Below are positions 51,892 to 60,782 of a DNA stretch of 64,000 nt, piece after piece. Origin of the DNA: Flagellimonas sp. CMM7 (lineage in GTDB: Bacteria > Bacteroidota > Bacteroidia > Flavobacteriales > Flavobacteriaceae); the NCBI RefSeq assembly GCF_021390195.1, contig NZ_CP090003.1:4113501-4177500 (forward strand). The letters run 5' to 3'. Made by a program: the position numbers and the translations under genes. The notes under the pieces are model-generated. The model had not been told where the DNA came from, ran no database searches, and saw only the letters and a program-made list of their open reading frames with translations. Positions within the stretch are counted from its first letter, which is position 1, and every line of letters starts with the position of its first letter.

Positions 51892-52605
51892 ATGATTACA
51901 ACTGATAATCTCACCAAACAGTATGGTGAAACCATTGTATTAAACCAATTGAATTTGAACATTGGTGCCAACGAAATTTATTGCCTACTCGGAGCAAATG
52001 GGGCAGGAAAAACAACTACCATTAATTTGTTGCTTGGCTTTATAAAACCCACTTCGGGAAGCGCATTTATCAATGGGTTGAGTGTATCCGAAGATTATAT
52101 AAAAACAAAACAATACCTAGCCTATATTCCAGAAAATCTGATGTTATACCCTACTTTGACTGCAGTTGAAAACCTTAAGTATTTTTCGGGTATAGGTGGA
52201 AAAAACCTTAGCAAAAGCCAATCGGAAGATTTTCTGAATGAGGCTGGTCTTCAGAAGAGTGCTTTTAATCAACGGATTTCAACATTTTCCAAAGGAATGC
52301 GACAGAAAGTGGGCATTTCAATTGCATTGGCAAAAGATGCTAAATCATTATTATTAGACGAACCTACCTCTGGTTTAGACCCAAAAAGTAGTAATGAATT
52401 CGGACAGCTTTTACACAAGTTAAAGAATAATGGGGTGTCTATACTAATGGCTACCCATGATCTATTTAGGGCCAAAGATACCGGCACACACATTGGTATT
52501 ATGAAAAACGGCCAATTAAAACAAGAATATGCAACCAAAGACATATCACTACCTGAATTAGAACAAGCTTACCTAGAAGCCATGAACTATAAAGAGCTTG
52601 TGTAA
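51892..52605 (+). CDS. ABC transporter ATP-binding protein
   Basis: The 237-residue ATPase has Walker A GANGAGKTT (about 35-43), ABC signature FSKGMRQK and Walker B LLLDEPTSGLD, plus the H-loop in ATHDL. It is of the NosF/CcmA-type small ATPase group. Its stop codon overlaps the ATG of the permease by one base (TAATG), so the two are translationally coupled. Confidence 0.93.
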   Translation: MITTDNLTKQYGETIVLNQLNLNIGANEIYCLLGANGAGKTTTINLLLGFIKPTSGSAFINGLSVSEDYIKTKQYLAYIPENLMLYPTLTAVENLKYFSGIGGKNLSKSQSEDFLNEAGLQKSAFNQRISTFSKGMRQKVGISIALAKDAKSLLLDEPTSGLDPKSSNEFGQLLHKLKNNGVSILMATHDLFRAKDTGTHIGIMKNGQLKQEYATKDISLPELEQAYLEAMNYKELV

Positions 52606-54008
52606 TGATTCGAAATACTTTTATTAAAGAAATCACCGAGTTTGCTAGGGATGGAAGGGTTAAAATAGCGTTTTCAATTGTAATAATATTGCTGGGTATA
52701 GCTACATGGATTAGCAGCAGACAATACAATGCTATAAATGAACAATATGCCGAGGCTAAAAGTGCAGAAAGATCCGTTTGGAATAATCAGGGTGAGAAAA
52801 ATCCGCACTCGGCAGCACACTATGGTACTTATGCGTTTAAACCCAAATACCCGTTATCCTTAATTGATCAAGGTGTTGACAAATATGCGGGAACTTCTAT
52901 TTTTTTGGAAGCGCATAATAGAAATGAAGCGCAATTTAGCTTGGCAGCGGATCAAACCGGTTTGGCGCGTTTTGGGGATTTAACCCCTGATTTCATTCTG
53001 TTATTTATTATCCCATTACTTATTGTACTGTTGGGATACAATGCCTTTACCAAAGAACTAGAAATGAGAACTTTGGTATTGATCCGAAGTCAGGGAATCG
53101 CTGCCTGGAAACTAATTCTTGGAAAATGGACAGCACTCTTGCTTCCAATCCTAGTTATTACGATCGTCTTAATAATTGGAGCGGGAATAATTCTATCTAA
53201 CCTAGAAGATTTTGGTGTTTTCAGATGGAGCAACCTAGGGATACTTTTTTTAGTGTATGTATCCTATTACATTGTTTTCATCAACCTTGTGTTGATTATC
53301 TCAGCCAAATCTAAAAAATCTTCTATTTCATTGGTTTTATCATTGGCAATTTGGATCATAGCGTGTTTGGTAGTGCCCAAAGCAGCCAGTAATTTTGCAG
53401 AAACCAAGTACCCTTACCCTACCCGACAAGAATTTGCCGCAAATATATTGAAAGACAAGCAAGAAGGTTTAGACGGCCATGACCCATGGAACAAGCAGGC
53501 AAAACTGCTTGAGCAAGAAGTCCTAAAAGAGCATAATGTAGATAGCTTACATCAACTACCTTTTAATTTTGATGCTTACCGAATGCAGAAGGGAGAAGAA
53601 CATGAGGCTGAGGTATATTTTAAACATTATAAGCATTTAAAATCACAGTTTGAGGGCCAAACTAAAGTATATGTCGGTCTTGCAGCTCTTTCTCCGTTTC
53701 TTCCAGCACGTTTTTTGAGTATGGGTGTGGCAAATACGGATTACTCAACCCATTGGGATTTTTCAGATGCTGCAGAAGATTATCGTATTAAGATGCAGGC
53801 ATTTTTGAACAATGATTTTGCAAAAAACTCTTCTCTTGGAGAGTGGAGCTATAGGGCGGAGGAAACTACATGGGAAAAACTCCCTGTTTTTGAGTACTCT
53901 CCTCCCCAACTTACCGAGATTCTATCAAAGAATTCTTCCAACGTAATTGTTCTGGTAACGTGGTTATTGGGATCATTTGCTTTTTTATTCATCACCGTTA
54001 AAGTCTGA
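52605..54008 (+). CDS. ABC transporter permease (DUF3526-type), first
   Basis: The 467-residue product has one N-terminal membrane segment (about 22-38), a large extracytoplasmic loop, and a cluster of membrane segments (about 125-270), then a second extracytoplasmic part and a C-terminal segment (about 445-465). The plan is that of DUF3526/ABC-2-like permeases seen next to NosF-type ATPases in flavobacteria. Its partner permease follows by 5 bases. Confidence 0.85.
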   Translation: MIRNTFIKEITEFARDGRVKIAFSIVIILLGIATWISSRQYNAINEQYAEAKSAERSVWNNQGEKNPHSAAHYGTYAFKPKYPLSLIDQGVDKYAGTSIFLEAHNRNEAQFSLAADQTGLARFGDLTPDFILLFIIPLLIVLLGYNAFTKELEMRTLVLIRSQGIAAWKLILGKWTALLLPILVITIVLIIGAGIILSNLEDFGVFRWSNLGILFLVYVSYYIVFINLVLIISAKSKKSSISLVLSLAIWIIACLVVPKAASNFAETKYPYPTRQEFAANILKDKQEGLDGHDPWNKQAKLLEQEVLKEHNVDSLHQLPFNFDAYRMQKGEEHEAEVYFKHYKHLKSQFEGQTKVYVGLAALSPFLPARFLSMGVANTDYSTHWDFSDAAEDYRIKMQAFLNNDFAKNSSLGEWSYRAEETTWEKLPVFEYSPPQLTEILSKNSSNVIVLVTWLLGSFAFLFITVKV

Positions 54009-54013
54009 TCGTT

Positions 54014-55438
54014 ATGTACAAGTATAATTTTCTTTATGAATTAAAATTACTCCTGCGTAGTGGATGGATGCAAATTCTCAGCCTATTGTTGTTGGGGCTT
54101 TTCTGTTTTGCCACCATGAACGGAGAGCAAAAAGTAAAAAAAAGAAAACAAGATATTCAATTAGCAAAGGCAGAGGTTAAAGAATCGGATAACAATATGC
54201 TTTCTCTCCTGGATTCCATTGAAAATGGAATGGAAGTCAATGCTTCCAGATGGACACTGCCTTCTAGCCCAACGGCAGTTGGCAACTATCATCCCAGAGT
54301 GGCCGCAATGAATCCGCAACCATTGTCATTTGTTTCAACGGGGCAAAGTGATTTGTTTACGCATTATGTGAAACCAACTATGACCGGAGATGACTTTGCT
54401 CTTAACTTTACCGAAATCATTAGTCCTGTCCAGCAACTCTTTGGAAGTTTTGACCTTGCATTTGTTATCGTGTATCTGCTTCCTTTGATTATCATTGCAT
54501 TTTCGTATAATGTTTTATCAGCAGAGCGAGAAGGTGGGTCGTTAAAACTATTAGCTTCCCAACCTATTTCAATCCATACTTGGGTGTTTCAAAAAATAAG
54601 TCTACGTTTTTTTTGGACTCTTATCCTCACTACTGTTATCCTCACTATAGTTTTTCTATTTCTTGCATCAAGCAGCAACTTTAAAGGGTTGTTTAATGTC
54701 ATTATAATAGCTACCGCATATATGCTTTTTTGGTTTGCGCTTGCCTTTGTAGTGAATTTAAGAGTGGGAAATTCTTCAAAAAATGCTATTGTGCTTTTAG
54801 GGCTTTGGGTTGTTTTTGTGTTATTGGTTCCATCCGTACTAAATCAGTTGGGAAATACATTGTATCCAATGCCGTCACGCACACTCATGATTAATAAAAT
54901 GAGAAGTTTAAAAGAAGACGCTATCCAAAAACAAGATGAGATTTTGGACAACTTCTTACGAGACCATCCCGAATACGCCATCAACGATCCAAATCAGAGC
55001 AGGAAGTTCTATCATCGCTATGTGGCATCACAAAAACTAGTGAAAGAAGAACTTGAACCTGTAGCTTTGGAATTTGAACAGCAGTTAGAAAAACAACAAG
55101 TTTTGGTTTCAAAATTTCGCTGGCTTTCTGCTTCAATTATTGCACAAGAGTCCCTTAATATGCTTTCTGGAACTTCCACTGCCGACTATGAAGATTATCG
55201 CAAGCAGGTAATACACTTTGCTGAAATATGGCGAGACCACTTAACCCCACTTTTATATAATAATGAGCCCTTTACAAGCAACGATTATGCAGCATTGCCG
55301 TCATTTTACTATCAACCCATAAAATTGAAAAACAACATGATTTCTTCTCTAATCATTATGCTGGTTTCGCTTGGGATTGGGTTTATGGGATACATGTTTG
55401 CACTCAAAGGAAACGCATCAAAACTAATCGTCTCATGA
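54014..55438 (+). CDS. ABC transporter permease (DUF3526-type), second
   Basis: The 474-residue product is a paralogue of the preceding permease by layout (N-terminal segment, central membrane cluster at about 145-280, C-terminal segment). The two probably form a heterodimer around the ATPase. Its stop overlaps the start of the DUF5916 gene by four bases (ATGA), so expression of the outer-membrane protein is coupled. The substrate is unknown. Confidence 0.85.
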   Translation: MYKYNFLYELKLLLRSGWMQILSLLLLGLFCFATMNGEQKVKKRKQDIQLAKAEVKESDNNMLSLLDSIENGMEVNASRWTLPSSPTAVGNYHPRVAAMNPQPLSFVSTGQSDLFTHYVKPTMTGDDFALNFTEIISPVQQLFGSFDLAFVIVYLLPLIIIAFSYNVLSAEREGGSLKLLASQPISIHTWVFQKISLRFFWTLILTTVILTIVFLFLASSSNFKGLFNVIIIATAYMLFWFALAFVVNLRVGNSSKNAIVLLGLWVVFVLLVPSVLNQLGNTLYPMPSRTLMINKMRSLKEDAIQKQDEILDNFLRDHPEYAINDPNQSRKFYHRYVASQKLVKEELEPVALEFEQQLEKQQVLVSKFRWLSASIIAQESLNMLSGTSTADYEDYRKQVIHFAEIWRDHLTPLLYNNEPFTSNDYAALPSFYYQPIKLKNNMISSLIIMLVSLGIGFMGYMFALKGNASKLIVS

Positions 55439-57645
55439 GAATAGCATATTGGATAATTATGTTTTTCCCATTATGCATGGTTTATGCTCAGGAAAACAAT
55501 AGTCAAAATTTTGCTCCACCAGAAATTCCTCAAGAAATAAGGGTTTCTAAAGCCCTCAATGGAATTGAGTTAGATGGTTTTCTGAATGAAAAAGATTGGG
55601 AAACAGCCGAAATAACGGAAGATTTTTTCAGAAGAGAACCAAGGCAAGGCGGCAAGATCAAATATAAAACTCAAGTTCAGTTTTTATATGATGACAAAAA
55701 TTTATACGTTGCCGCATTCTGCAGCGATTCTTTAGGTTTACAGGGAATTAGGATTCAGGATTTAAGAAGAGATTTTGACTGGGGAGAAAATGATATTTTT
55801 GGGATTGCTCTGGACCCCCAAAACCTAAAACAATACGCACAAGGTTTTCAAACAACTCCCTTCGGTAACCAGCGTGATTTTCAAAATTTCAATGGAAATA
55901 GTTTTGACACAGGTTGGAATACCTTGTGGAGGGTTCGCACGCAAAGAACCGATAAAGGTTATTCCGTGGAGATGGCGATTCCATTTAAATCTTTGCGTTA
56001 TAACCTTCCTGAGAATGGCAACACGATTGAGTGGGGAATGACGCTAGTTCGCTATGCTCGAAGGGATATAGAAGTTTCTACATTTCCAGCTATTCCACAA
56101 TCCTTTACGCCATATCGGATGACCTATGCAGCCAAACTAACAGGTATTGAAGTACCTCCCCCATCAGCCAATATTAGGGTGGAGCCATATGCGTTGTACC
56201 AATATGACGAGAACAAAGAAGGGGAATCATTAACTGCTAAATCCAGTGATCCTAAAATAGGTGTGGACGCCAAATGGGCCATAAACCCAAAAACGGTTCT
56301 CGATCTAACCATCAACACAGATTTTGCACAGGCCGATGTTGACAGGGCGGTAAATAACCTAGAACGTTTCAATATTTTCTTTCCTGAACGTCGTCAGTTC
56401 TTTTTAGAAAACTCTGGTATCTGGGCTGGCGGTTTGCAGCAATCCATTCGCCCGTTTTTTAGCAGAAGAATTGGCTTACAAGGTGAATTCAATGCAACAC
56501 CGGCACCCATTGATTTTGGTGCCCGTTTTACACAAAGAACAGAAAAGAATGCTTTGGCTGGCCTCTTTGTTCGTCAACGTGAAACGGAAAACTCCGCTGG
56601 AGCCAATTTTGGTGTTCTTCGGTATCTAAAAAACTACGGAAGGGAAAACAATATTGGTGTAATGATCACCCATAGAGAAGATGATAGTAATTCGGAACTC
56701 AATCTGGAAAACAACAGTAATACCACCATAACCGTAGATGGACAAATTAGGCCAACTAGCCAATGGGATGTGCAATATTTACTGTCTAGTTCAATTGATG
56801 AGTCTACCGGAAAAACCGGATATGCCGGGAGAATTTTTGTTGGGAACGACACCAATAAGTATTATTATGGATGGGTAACTGAATATACGGATGCGAATTA
56901 TAACCCAAGAATGGGGTTTGTTAGGCAAAACAATGTAATTCGTCACAATCCTGGCGGATATTACATATGGAGACCAAAGAACATTGATTGGATCAGGCGA
57001 TGGGATCCCGGTATGTTTGTCAATTACAATCATGACGCGACCGACCCAAGCCAATTTCAGCAAGCCAGTCTTTATATTTTTCCGGTTTTTACATGGTTCA
57101 AAGACAATAGCTTTGTGGAAACTTCCTTTACTCCCACTTGGCAAAACATCAATTTTGAATTCGCTCCCTTAGGATTGGAGATTGAGCAGGACAATTATTT
57201 TTATACCAGATATTTAGTAAAGTACAACACAGATCAGTCCAAAAAATGGTCGGGAGATGTTGGATATAATTTTGGGAATTTTTATAATGGAACCAGAGGT
57301 ACTATTAGTGCTGCTGCGCGTTTTGCGCCAGTTCCACATGCCGCGCTAACGTTAGACTATGAACACAATACAATAAAAAGTGTTGGAGTCAATAACTCGG
57401 ATTTGACTACAAATCTGTATTCTGCAAACTTACGTCTAGCATTAAACCCAAGACTTCAATTATCAACATTCTATCAATATAATAGTTTTAATGAACAGGG
57501 TAGATGGAATGCACGTTTTAGCTGGGAATATATGCCTCTATCTTTTATTTATCTCGTTTTTAACGATACCCAAACCGATGTTTTTGACCCTTCAATAAAC
57601 GCCAAACAGTTTATAAGTAAAATCACGCTTTTAAAGCAATTTTAG
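55435..57645 (+). CDS. DUF5916 outer-membrane protein with CBM9-like N-terminal domain
   Basis: The 736-residue product has a signal peptide (ending near 19), an N-terminal carbohydrate-binding family 9-like domain (about 33-235; LDGFLNEKDWETAEITEDFFRREPRQGGKIKYKTQVQFLYDDKNLYVAAFCSDS), and then a long region of beta-barrel-like strands ending FISKITLLKQF. The family is frequent in Bacteroidota. Ligand and role are unknown. It completes the operon that starts at the TonB receptor. A bidirectional terminator follows. Confidence 0.87.
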   Translation: MRIAYWIIMFFPLCMVYAQENNSQNFAPPEIPQEIRVSKALNGIELDGFLNEKDWETAEITEDFFRREPRQGGKIKYKTQVQFLYDDKNLYVAAFCSDSLGLQGIRIQDLRRDFDWGENDIFGIALDPQNLKQYAQGFQTTPFGNQRDFQNFNGNSFDTGWNTLWRVRTQRTDKGYSVEMAIPFKSLRYNLPENGNTIEWGMTLVRYARRDIEVSTFPAIPQSFTPYRMTYAAKLTGIEVPPPSANIRVEPYALYQYDENKEGESLTAKSSDPKIGVDAKWAINPKTVLDLTINTDFAQADVDRAVNNLERFNIFFPERRQFFLENSGIWAGGLQQSIRPFFSRRIGLQGEFNATPAPIDFGARFTQRTEKNALAGLFVRQRETENSAGANFGVLRYLKNYGRENNIGVMITHREDDSNSELNLENNSNTTITVDGQIRPTSQWDVQYLLSSSIDESTGKTGYAGRIFVGNDTNKYYYGWVTEYTDANYNPRMGFVRQNNVIRHNPGGYYIWRPKNIDWIRRWDPGMFVNYNHDATDPSQFQQASLYIFPVFTWFKDNSFVETSFTPTWQNINFEFAPLGLEIEQDNYFYTRYLVKYNTDQSKKWSGDVGYNFGNFYNGTRGTISAAARFAPVPHAALTLDYEHNTIKSVGVNNSDLTTNLYSANLRLALNPRLQLSTFYQYNSFNEQGRWNARFSWEYMPLSFIYLVFNDTQTDVFDPSINAKQFISKITLLKQF

Positions 57646-57666
57646 ATTTTAGTTAGTTTGTTAGTG

Positions 57667-57707
57667 AAAAATCGGGAGGTGGCTTTGTTCAACTCTCGAT
57701 TTTTTTA
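57667..57707. terminator. Bidirectional terminator between DUF5916 and a small membrane protein gene
   Basis: AAAAATCGGGAG (57667-57678) and CTCTCGATTTTT (57693-57704) pair with one wobble, with T-runs on both strands. It overlaps the 3' end of the convergent small membrane gene (57689-57988) and can stop both transcripts. Confidence 0.8.
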
Positions 57708-57988
57708 TTCCCTTTTTTTGAAGAAAAAATATACGTGTAAAGCCACATTATTGTAAAACTGGGTATGACATCCAAACCAGGAACCAGTTCTTCTATAAAT
57801 GTAACAATACCGGCCGCTTGACCAATTTTACCTTTGTACAATCTGGTCATAAGCCAAGCCGCAATTGGAGCCCAAATAACATCTGAGAACTCCCCTATTC
57901 CAGGTATGAAAAAGGATAACATTCCAATACCATCAAACAATAATCCTAAGAATAGGTTACGATACTTTTGGTCTTTCTCTTCTGCCAT
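57689..57988 (-). CDS. Small membrane protein, unknown function
   Basis: The 99-residue product has two hydrophobic stretches: LLFDGIGMLSFFIPGIGEFSDVIWAPIAAWLMTRLY (about 16-51) and a final one near 75-88 (SFTIMWLYTYIF). The motif PGIGEFSDVIWAPIAAW is characteristic of small flavobacterial membrane proteins. It is divergent in sense from DUF5916 and separated from folE by 40 bases. Function unknown. Confidence 0.7.
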   Translation of the reverse strand: MAEEKDQKYRNLFLGLLFDGIGMLSFFIPGIGEFSDVIWAPIAAWLMTRLYKGKIGQAAGIVTFIEELVPGLDVIPSFTIMWLYTYIFSSKKGNKKIES

Positions 57989-58028
57989 GGATGAAAAATA
58001 CCAAATAGGAACGAATTGAAAAAATTAA

Positions 58029-58628
58029 CTAGGATAAATCCGAACTGATTAGTTTAAGGAACTCATTTCGAGTTTCTATTTTTTCGAACTGCCCTCTAAA
58101 GCCAGATGTTGTCGTCACTGAATTCTGTTTTTGAACACCTCTCATCATCATACACATGTGAGACGCTTCAATAACCACTGCTACTCCCTTTGGTTTCAAT
58201 GTTTCATTCATACACTCCAAAATGTCATGGGTCAATCGTTCTTGTACCTGTAACCTTCTAGCAAAAACATCCACAATGCGGGGTATTTTGCTTAAGCCTA
58301 CAATATGTCCGTTGGGAATGTAAGCTATATGTGCCTTTCCGAAAAAAGGAAGCATATGGTGCTCACACAGCGAGTATACCTCAATATCCTTGATGATAAC
58401 CATATCATCATAGTCTTCCTTGAACATGGCGCTTTTAAGAATTTCTGCTGCATCCTGCTTATATCCTTGGGTTAGGAACAACATGGCCTTAGCTGCACGT
58501 TCTGGTGTTTTCAATAATCCATCACGGGTTACATCCTCCCCTATTTCATCTATTATTTTTGAAAAGCGTTCTTTTACCTCATTAGTAATACTAATATTGT
58601 ATTCTTCCATGCTTTGATATGGTGCCAT
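58029..58628 (-). CDS. folE: GTP cyclohydrolase I
   Basis: FolE catalyses GTP to dihydroneopterin triphosphate, the entry into folate and pterin synthesis. The 199-residue product shows [41 protein letters not shown] (zinc-binding Cys and active-site His), [23 protein letters not shown] and [21 protein letters not shown], all diagnostic. A start at the internal Met (MEEYN) is possible. It follows msrA by 3 bases in the same direction. Confidence 0.96.
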   Translation of the reverse strand: MAPYQSMEEYNISITNEVKERFSKIIDEIGEDVTRDGLLKTPERAAKAMLFLTQGYKQDAAEILKSAMFKEDYDDMVIIKDIEVYSLCEHHMLPFFGKAHIAYIPNGHIVGLSKIPRIVDVFARRLQVQERLTHDILECMNETLKPKGVAVVIEASHMCMMMRGVQKQNSVTTTSGFRGQFEKIETRNEFLKLISSDLS

Positions 58629-58631
58629 AAG

Positions 58632-59192
58632 TTATTTAACTGTATTTAGCTTGTTTGAAAAATGTTTGTTTAGCTTTTTAATTTTTGGATCTATAATGAA
58701 CTGACAATAGGGCTGGTTTGAATTATCATTATAATAGTTATGATGTTCTTGTTCTGCCACATAAAATGGTTTTGCTTCAGAAATGGCCGTAACTATTGGT
58801 GATCCAAATACATGCTCTTTCTCTAGAAGAGCAATAAATTCTTCTGCCAGTTTTTTTTGATTTGGTTGGGTATAGAAAATTTCACTTCTATATTGTGTAC
58901 CGACATCATTGCCTTGTCTGTTCAAGGTTGTGGGATCATGGGTTGCAAAGAAAACTTCCAATAACTCGGTAAAAGAAACTTCTTTTGGATCAAATTTGAT
59001 TTTTATACCCTCAGCATGTCCAGTTCTTCCGGTACAAATTTCCCTATATGCTGGATTCTTGATTGCTCCACCAGTATATCCCGAAACTACTTCCCGTACT
59101 CCTGCTAGTCTTTGAAAAACAGCTTCTGTACACCAAAAACAACCGCCAGCAAATATGGCGGTTTCTAAAGAATCATTATTTTGTTTATTCAT
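58632..59192 (-). CDS. msrA: Peptide-methionine (S)-S-oxide reductase
   Basis: MsrA repairs oxidised methionine. The 186-residue product has the catalytic GGCFWCTEAVFQ motif (Cys at about 18), SGYTGGAIKNPAYREICTGRTGHAEGIKI, and LTRQGNDVGTQYRSEIFY-like segments (NRQGNDVGTQYRSEIFYT), all typical. It has no signal peptide, so it acts in the cytoplasm. It precedes folE in a two-gene unit. Confidence 0.96.
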   Translation of the reverse strand: MNKQNNDSLETAIFAGGCFWCTEAVFQRLAGVREVVSGYTGGAIKNPAYREICTGRTGHAEGIKIKFDPKEVSFTELLEVFFATHDPTTLNRQGNDVGTQYRSEIFYTQPNQKKLAEEFIALLEKEHVFGSPIVTAISEAKPFYVAEQEHHNYYNDNSNQPYCQFIIDPKIKKLNKHFSNKLNTVK

Positions 59193-59209
59193 TCTTTTGT
59201 AAAGTTAAA

Positions 59210-59217
59210 CAAAGTTA
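59210..59217 (-). promoter_or_regulatory. Probable msrA-folE promoter -7 element
   Basis: Minus-strand TAACTTTG fits TAnnTTTG, 17 bases upstream of msrA. An ACAAAGT/ACTTTGT inverted repeat (59209-59215 and 59227-59233) spans this element. The -33 element is unclear. Confidence 0.4.
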
Positions 59218-59350
59218 GTGTTTTACACTTTGTAATCTATTATAAAATTTTGATAAGTAGTCGTTACTATATGCAAAAACTTTATTTGAAACTTACGATT
59301 TTTGTTCACTCAACTGTAATCCTTACTTTCACCTCAATAAGCGGTTTTTC

Positions 59351-60013
59351 ATGATAAAGGCGAATAACATTCAAAAATACTACGGCGACCTTCAAGTTTT
59401 AAAAGGAGTTGATTTAGAAATAAAAAAAGGTGAGGTAGTATCCATTGTTGGTGCATCTGGAGCCGGCAAAACTACATTATTACAGATTTTAGGTACATTG
59501 GATGCCCCTTCCAACAAAAAGGACAGTTCGTTATTGATCAATGATACAAACGTTACCCGATTGAATGACAAAAGCTTAGCTAGGTTTAGAAATGAACACA
59601 TAGGTTTTATATTCCAATTTCATCAGCTATTACCAGAATTTACCGCTTTAGAAAACGTTTGTATTCCTGCTTTTATAAAAAAAACACCTAGGGCCCAAGC
59701 TGAAAAACGTGCAAAAGAATTACTGGATTTTTTAGGGCTTTCGGATAGATATGACCATAAACCAAATGCCTTATCTGGTGGTGAGCAACAGCGAGTGGCC
59801 GTAGCTCGATCATTAATCAATAACCCTTCCGTTATTTTGGCGGATGAACCTAGTGGTAATCTAGATTCTGAAAGCGCAGATAACCTACATCAACTTTTCT
59901 TTAAACTCCGTGATGAATTTGGGCAGACCTTTGTCCTGGTTACCCATAATTTAGAACTGGCCAACATGGCAGATCGAAAGTTAACTATGGTTGACGGATT
60001 GATTGTTTCTTGA
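59351..60013 (+). CDS. ABC transporter ATP-binding protein, LolD-like
   Basis: The 220-residue ATPase has Walker [10 protein letters not shown] (about 36-44), signature [15 protein letters not shown], and Walker [15 protein letters not shown], the pattern of the LolD/MacB group. LolD drives lipoprotein release from the inner membrane, but the membrane partner LolC/E is not beside it. Its stop is 4 bases before the next gene. Confidence 0.9.
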   Translation: MIKANNIQKYYGDLQVLKGVDLEIKKGEVVSIVGASGAGKTTLLQILGTLDAPSNKKDSSLLINDTNVTRLNDKSLARFRNEHIGFIFQFHQLLPEFTALENVCIPAFIKKTPRAQAEKRAKELLDFLGLSDRYDHKPNALSGGEQQRVAVARSLINNPSVILADEPSGNLDSESADNLHQLFFKLRDEFGQTFVLVTHNLELANMADRKLTMVDGLIVS

Positions 60014-60017
60014 TTCT

Positions 60018-60782
60018 ATGACAAAATCCGAGCTAAAAGACTTTTTGGATGAAAAAGTGGAACAATACAATAATCCTAAGTTCCTGGAAGAGGATCCATT
60101 GCAGATTCCACATCGTTTTTCTAAAAAAGAGGATATAGAGATCAGCGGTTTTTTAACCGCTACCATTGCTTGGGGAAACCGAAAGAGCATTATCAACAAT
60201 GCTTCACGATTGATGGAGCTTTTGGATAATACACCTCATGATTTTATTCTAAATCATACAGAAGCAGATTTAGAAAAATTAGCTCCTTTTGTTCATAGAA
60301 CTTTTAATGGCTCTGATTTACAATATTTTATCCAAAGCCTTCAAAATATATATGCAAACCATGATGGGCTAGAATCTGTTTTTGTGCAACAACAAGAGAA
60401 AGATTCTTTACAATCTGCCATATCAAAATTTAAAGAAGTCTTTTTTGAATTGCCACATCTAACCAGAACCATGAAACATGTTTCCGATCCCAATAAAGGT
60501 TCTGCTGCAAAAAGGATCAATATGTTTTTACGTTGGATGGTTAGAAACAACAATACAGGGGTAGATTTTGGTATTTGGAAACAACTAAACCCAAGCCAAC
60601 TTTCATGTCCATTAGATGTTCATTCTGGTAATGTTGCCCGAAAACTAAAACTGCTAAAACGCAAACAAAACGATGCCAAAGCATTGGCTGAACTGGATAA
60701 AAGCTTAAGAAAAATGGATCCAAAAGATCCGGTTAAATATGATTTTGCCCTTTTTGGACTTGGTGTTTTTGAAAAATTTTAA
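60018..60782 (+). CDS. TIGR02757 family protein
   Basis: The start is set at ATG giving MTKSELKDFLDEKVEQYNNP, because the longer reading begins TTG inside the LolD-like gene. The 254-residue product shows DFILNHTEADLEKL, FVHRTFNGSDLQYFI, KGSAAKRINMFLRWMVRNNNTGVDFGIWK and PLDVHSGNVARKLKLLKRKQNDAKA, matching the TIGR02757 family, common in Bacteroidota and resembling HhH-type DNA glycosylases in its C-terminal helices. Function not established. It ends overlapping the convergent di-heme lipoprotein gene by four bases. Confidence 0.82.
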   Translation: MTKSELKDFLDEKVEQYNNPKFLEEDPLQIPHRFSKKEDIEISGFLTATIAWGNRKSIINNASRLMELLDNTPHDFILNHTEADLEKLAPFVHRTFNGSDLQYFIQSLQNIYANHDGLESVFVQQQEKDSLQSAISKFKEVFFELPHLTRTMKHVSDPNKGSAAKRINMFLRWMVRNNNTGVDFGIWKQLNPSQLSCPLDVHSGNVARKLKLLKRKQNDAKALAELDKSLRKMDPKDPVKYDFALFGLGVFEKF

